Shown piece after piece: positions 62,883 to 64,000 of a stretch of DNA of 64,000 nt. This DNA is from Nocardia australiensis (GTDB lineage: Bacteria > Actinomycetota > Actinomycetes > Mycobacteriales > Mycobacteriaceae): NCBI RefSeq assembly GCF_020733705.1, contig NZ_JAJFZM010000001.1, forward strand, positions 1,116,001 to 1,180,000, written 5' to 3'. Each line of letters begins with the position of its first letter. The stretch's first letter is position 1. The notes under the pieces were generated by a model, which did no database searches, was not told the DNA's origin, and was given only the letters and a program-made list of their open reading frames with translations. The translations under genes and the position numbers were made by a program.

Positions 62883-63137
62883 CTAGTTCTGGCGTAGACG
62901 GTCCAGCGTCATGCGCACCTGGGCCCTGGCGACGGTATCGAGGTCGTTCCGGCTGACTGCGGGACTCTCCTGTTCCCGGGTGAGATTGATCCGTACTCGC
63001 ACCATCATGTTGCTGTCCTGCACCTCCATGTCGTAGGTCATTTCGGCAACGAGGTCACCGTAGGTTTCGGAGAACCAGCAGCCCCGGGTCCCGATGTCGG
63101 TGACCAGCCCCATTTCGATATCGCCGGAGGTGCGCAT
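62883..63137 (-). pseudogene. Truncated copy of the C-terminal part of the neighbouring anchored protein
   Basis: 84 residues from ATG 63137, but aligned with residues about 185-266 of the protein at 61995: 'GLVTDIGTRGCWFSETYGDL' vs 'GDVTGIGTQGYWASWVTDAE', 'MEVQDSNMMVRVRINLTR' vs 'VAVQDSNASVRVSIPIMR', and the C-termini 'DTVARAQVRMTLDRLRQN' vs 'DAIARAQVQRILDGLKTN'. No N-terminal anchor is present, and the open frame upstream reaches only to about 63214. A degenerate tandem duplicate that has lost its 5' half. Confidence 0.65.
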
Positions 63138-63275
63138 GGTGCAGAAGTGGCTGGGCGCCGACTCGTCGACCGGTGAATTCGGCCGCGACGAGCCGCCGCA
63201 TTCAGACCATCGTCATATCAATCAGCCGTTTATATGTATTTCACACTATGACCGGCAGATTTTATCGTCAGATGT

Positions 63276-64000
63276 ATGACCACCGCTTCCGATGTCGTCA
63301 TTTGTTCGCCTCTCCGCACCCCGGTGGGGCGGATGGCCGGCGCGCTCGCCGGCCTGTCGGTCACCGACCTCGCCGCGGGTTTACTCAGGGAACTCATCGA
63401 CCGGACCGGACTTTCCGGCGACGACATCGACGACGTGATCCTCGGACAGGGCTACGCCAACGGTGAGTCCCCGGCCATCGGCCGGATAGCCGCGCTGGAC
63501 GCCGGTCTCGGCGTCAGCGTGCCGGGAATGCAGGTGGACCGGCGGTGCGGCTCGGGCCTGCAGGCTCTGCTGAACGCCGCGTCCGCGGTGGCCACCGGCG
63601 GCGCCGACCTCGTGGTCGCGGGCGGCGCGGAGTCGATGTCCACTGTCGAGCACTACGCGCTCGGGTTGCGCACAGGCATCCGTCAGGGTGGCGTGGAACT
63701 CCAGGATCGCCTCGACCGCGCACGGGCCACCGCCGGCGGATCATCGCACGTCATCGCCGGCGGCATGATCGAGACCGCCGAGAACCTGCGGGCCCGGTAC
63801 AGCATCACCCGTAATGCGCAAGACCGCCTGGCGGCGCAGTCGCATCGACGGGCGATCGCCGCCCAACAAAGCGGTCGGTTCGACGACGAACTGGTCCCGG
63901 TCACGGTCCCCGGTAGGCGCGGAAAGCCGGACACGGTCGTGGACCGTGACGAACACCCGCGCGCGGATGCCGATCTCGAGAAGCTCACCGCACTCCGCCC
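63276..64000 (+). CDS. Thiolase (acetyl-CoA C-acyltransferase), 3' end outside window
   Basis: Starts at ATG 63276 (MTTASDVVICSPLRTPVGRM) and is open to the end, 241 codons. Catalytic nucleophile Cys91 in 'VDRRCGSGLQALLNA'; further 'GGAESMSTVEHYAL' and 'RADADLEKLTALRP'. Degradative-type thiolase of beta-oxidation, or acetoacetyl-CoA thiolase; the C-terminal His/Cys motifs that would confirm it are outside. Preceded by an AT-rich promoter region (63215-63270). Confidence 0.9.
   Translation, partial: MTTASDVVICSPLRTPVGRMAGALAGLSVTDLAAGLLRELIDRTGLSGDDIDDVILGQGYANGESPAIGRIAALDAGLGVSVPGMQVDRRCGSGLQALLNAASAVATGGADLVVAGGAESMSTVEHYALGLRTGIRQGGVELQDRLDRARATAGGSSHVIAGGMIETAENLRARYSITRNAQDRLAAQSHRRAIAAQQSGRFDDELVPVTVPGRRGKPDTVVDRDEHPRADADLEKLTALR

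Overview
The window comes from a high-GC mycolic-acid actinobacterium, most likely Nocardia or a close relative. The evidence is a trehalose-monomycolate transport factor (TtfA), an EmbR-like FHA regulator, a candidate D-arabinan hydrolase (DUF4185), an IniB-type N-terminus, HspR with HAIR operators, and strong GTG/TTG start usage. Much of the content matches, in scrambled order, the Rv0321-Rv0385 neighbourhood of Mycobacterium tuberculosis. No rRNA, tRNA, CRISPR array, insertion sequence or prophage is visible.

Layout. 1-8.8 kb: FUSC transporter end, DUF3151 protein, a very long disordered membrane protein, a fused MaoC dehydratase, a DUF4185 candidate arabinanase, an Excalibur lipo/exoprotein, an EmbR-like regulator and class II aldolase. 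9-12.9 kb: two adjacent DedA genes, GH76, a TrmH-type methyltransferase and a DUF4190 protein. 12.9-18.2 kb: a NarL-type two-component pair, small membrane and secreted proteins, and a coupled YhhN/FabH-like pair. 18.4-24.5 kb (minus): pyrE, SDR, ttfA, an anchored protein and clpB. 24.7-28.7 kb (plus): a redox cluster (MDR, LLM oxidoreductase, two-domain flavohaemoprotein and a globin-less reductase). 28.8-33 kb (minus): dnaK-grpE-dnaJ-hspR, with HAIR sites at dnaK and clpB. 33.3-36.1 kb: a Nudix protein with a degenerate Nudix box, a HhH endonuclease-like protein, and a frameshift-ridden IniB-like gene whose body carries several perfect DnaA-box 9-mers.

36.2-43.6 kb (plus): a small protein, an 855-residue LuxR-type ATPase regulator, an anchored actin/Hsp70-like protein and tandem exported serine proteases. 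43.6-55.5 kb: TANGO2-like protein, a secreted glycine-zipper protein, a large membrane Fe-S oxidoreductase with a repeat tail, YdcF, UDP-glucose dehydrogenase, an Hsp70-like membrane protein, YibE/F and an aminotransferase. 55.5-64 kb: an XRE-TPR regulator with a divergent partner, a repeat- and hairpin-rich noncoding island, dcd, a thioesterase, a TetR/SDR/tautomerase unit with an evident operator, an anchored protein with a truncated copy beside it, and a thiolase running off the end.

Together the genes serve central metabolism (fba, pyrE, dcd, aminotransferase), proteostasis under HspR (dnaK operon, clpB) and envelope biology (ttfA, FabH-like, MaoC, GH76, DUF4185, IniB-like, proteases). 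The least explained stretches are the decayed IniB-like locus with its DnaA boxes, the repeat island at 57.7-58.1 kb, the structured gap at 53.9-54.15 kb, and the repeated threonine and lysine motifs in two large membrane proteins.
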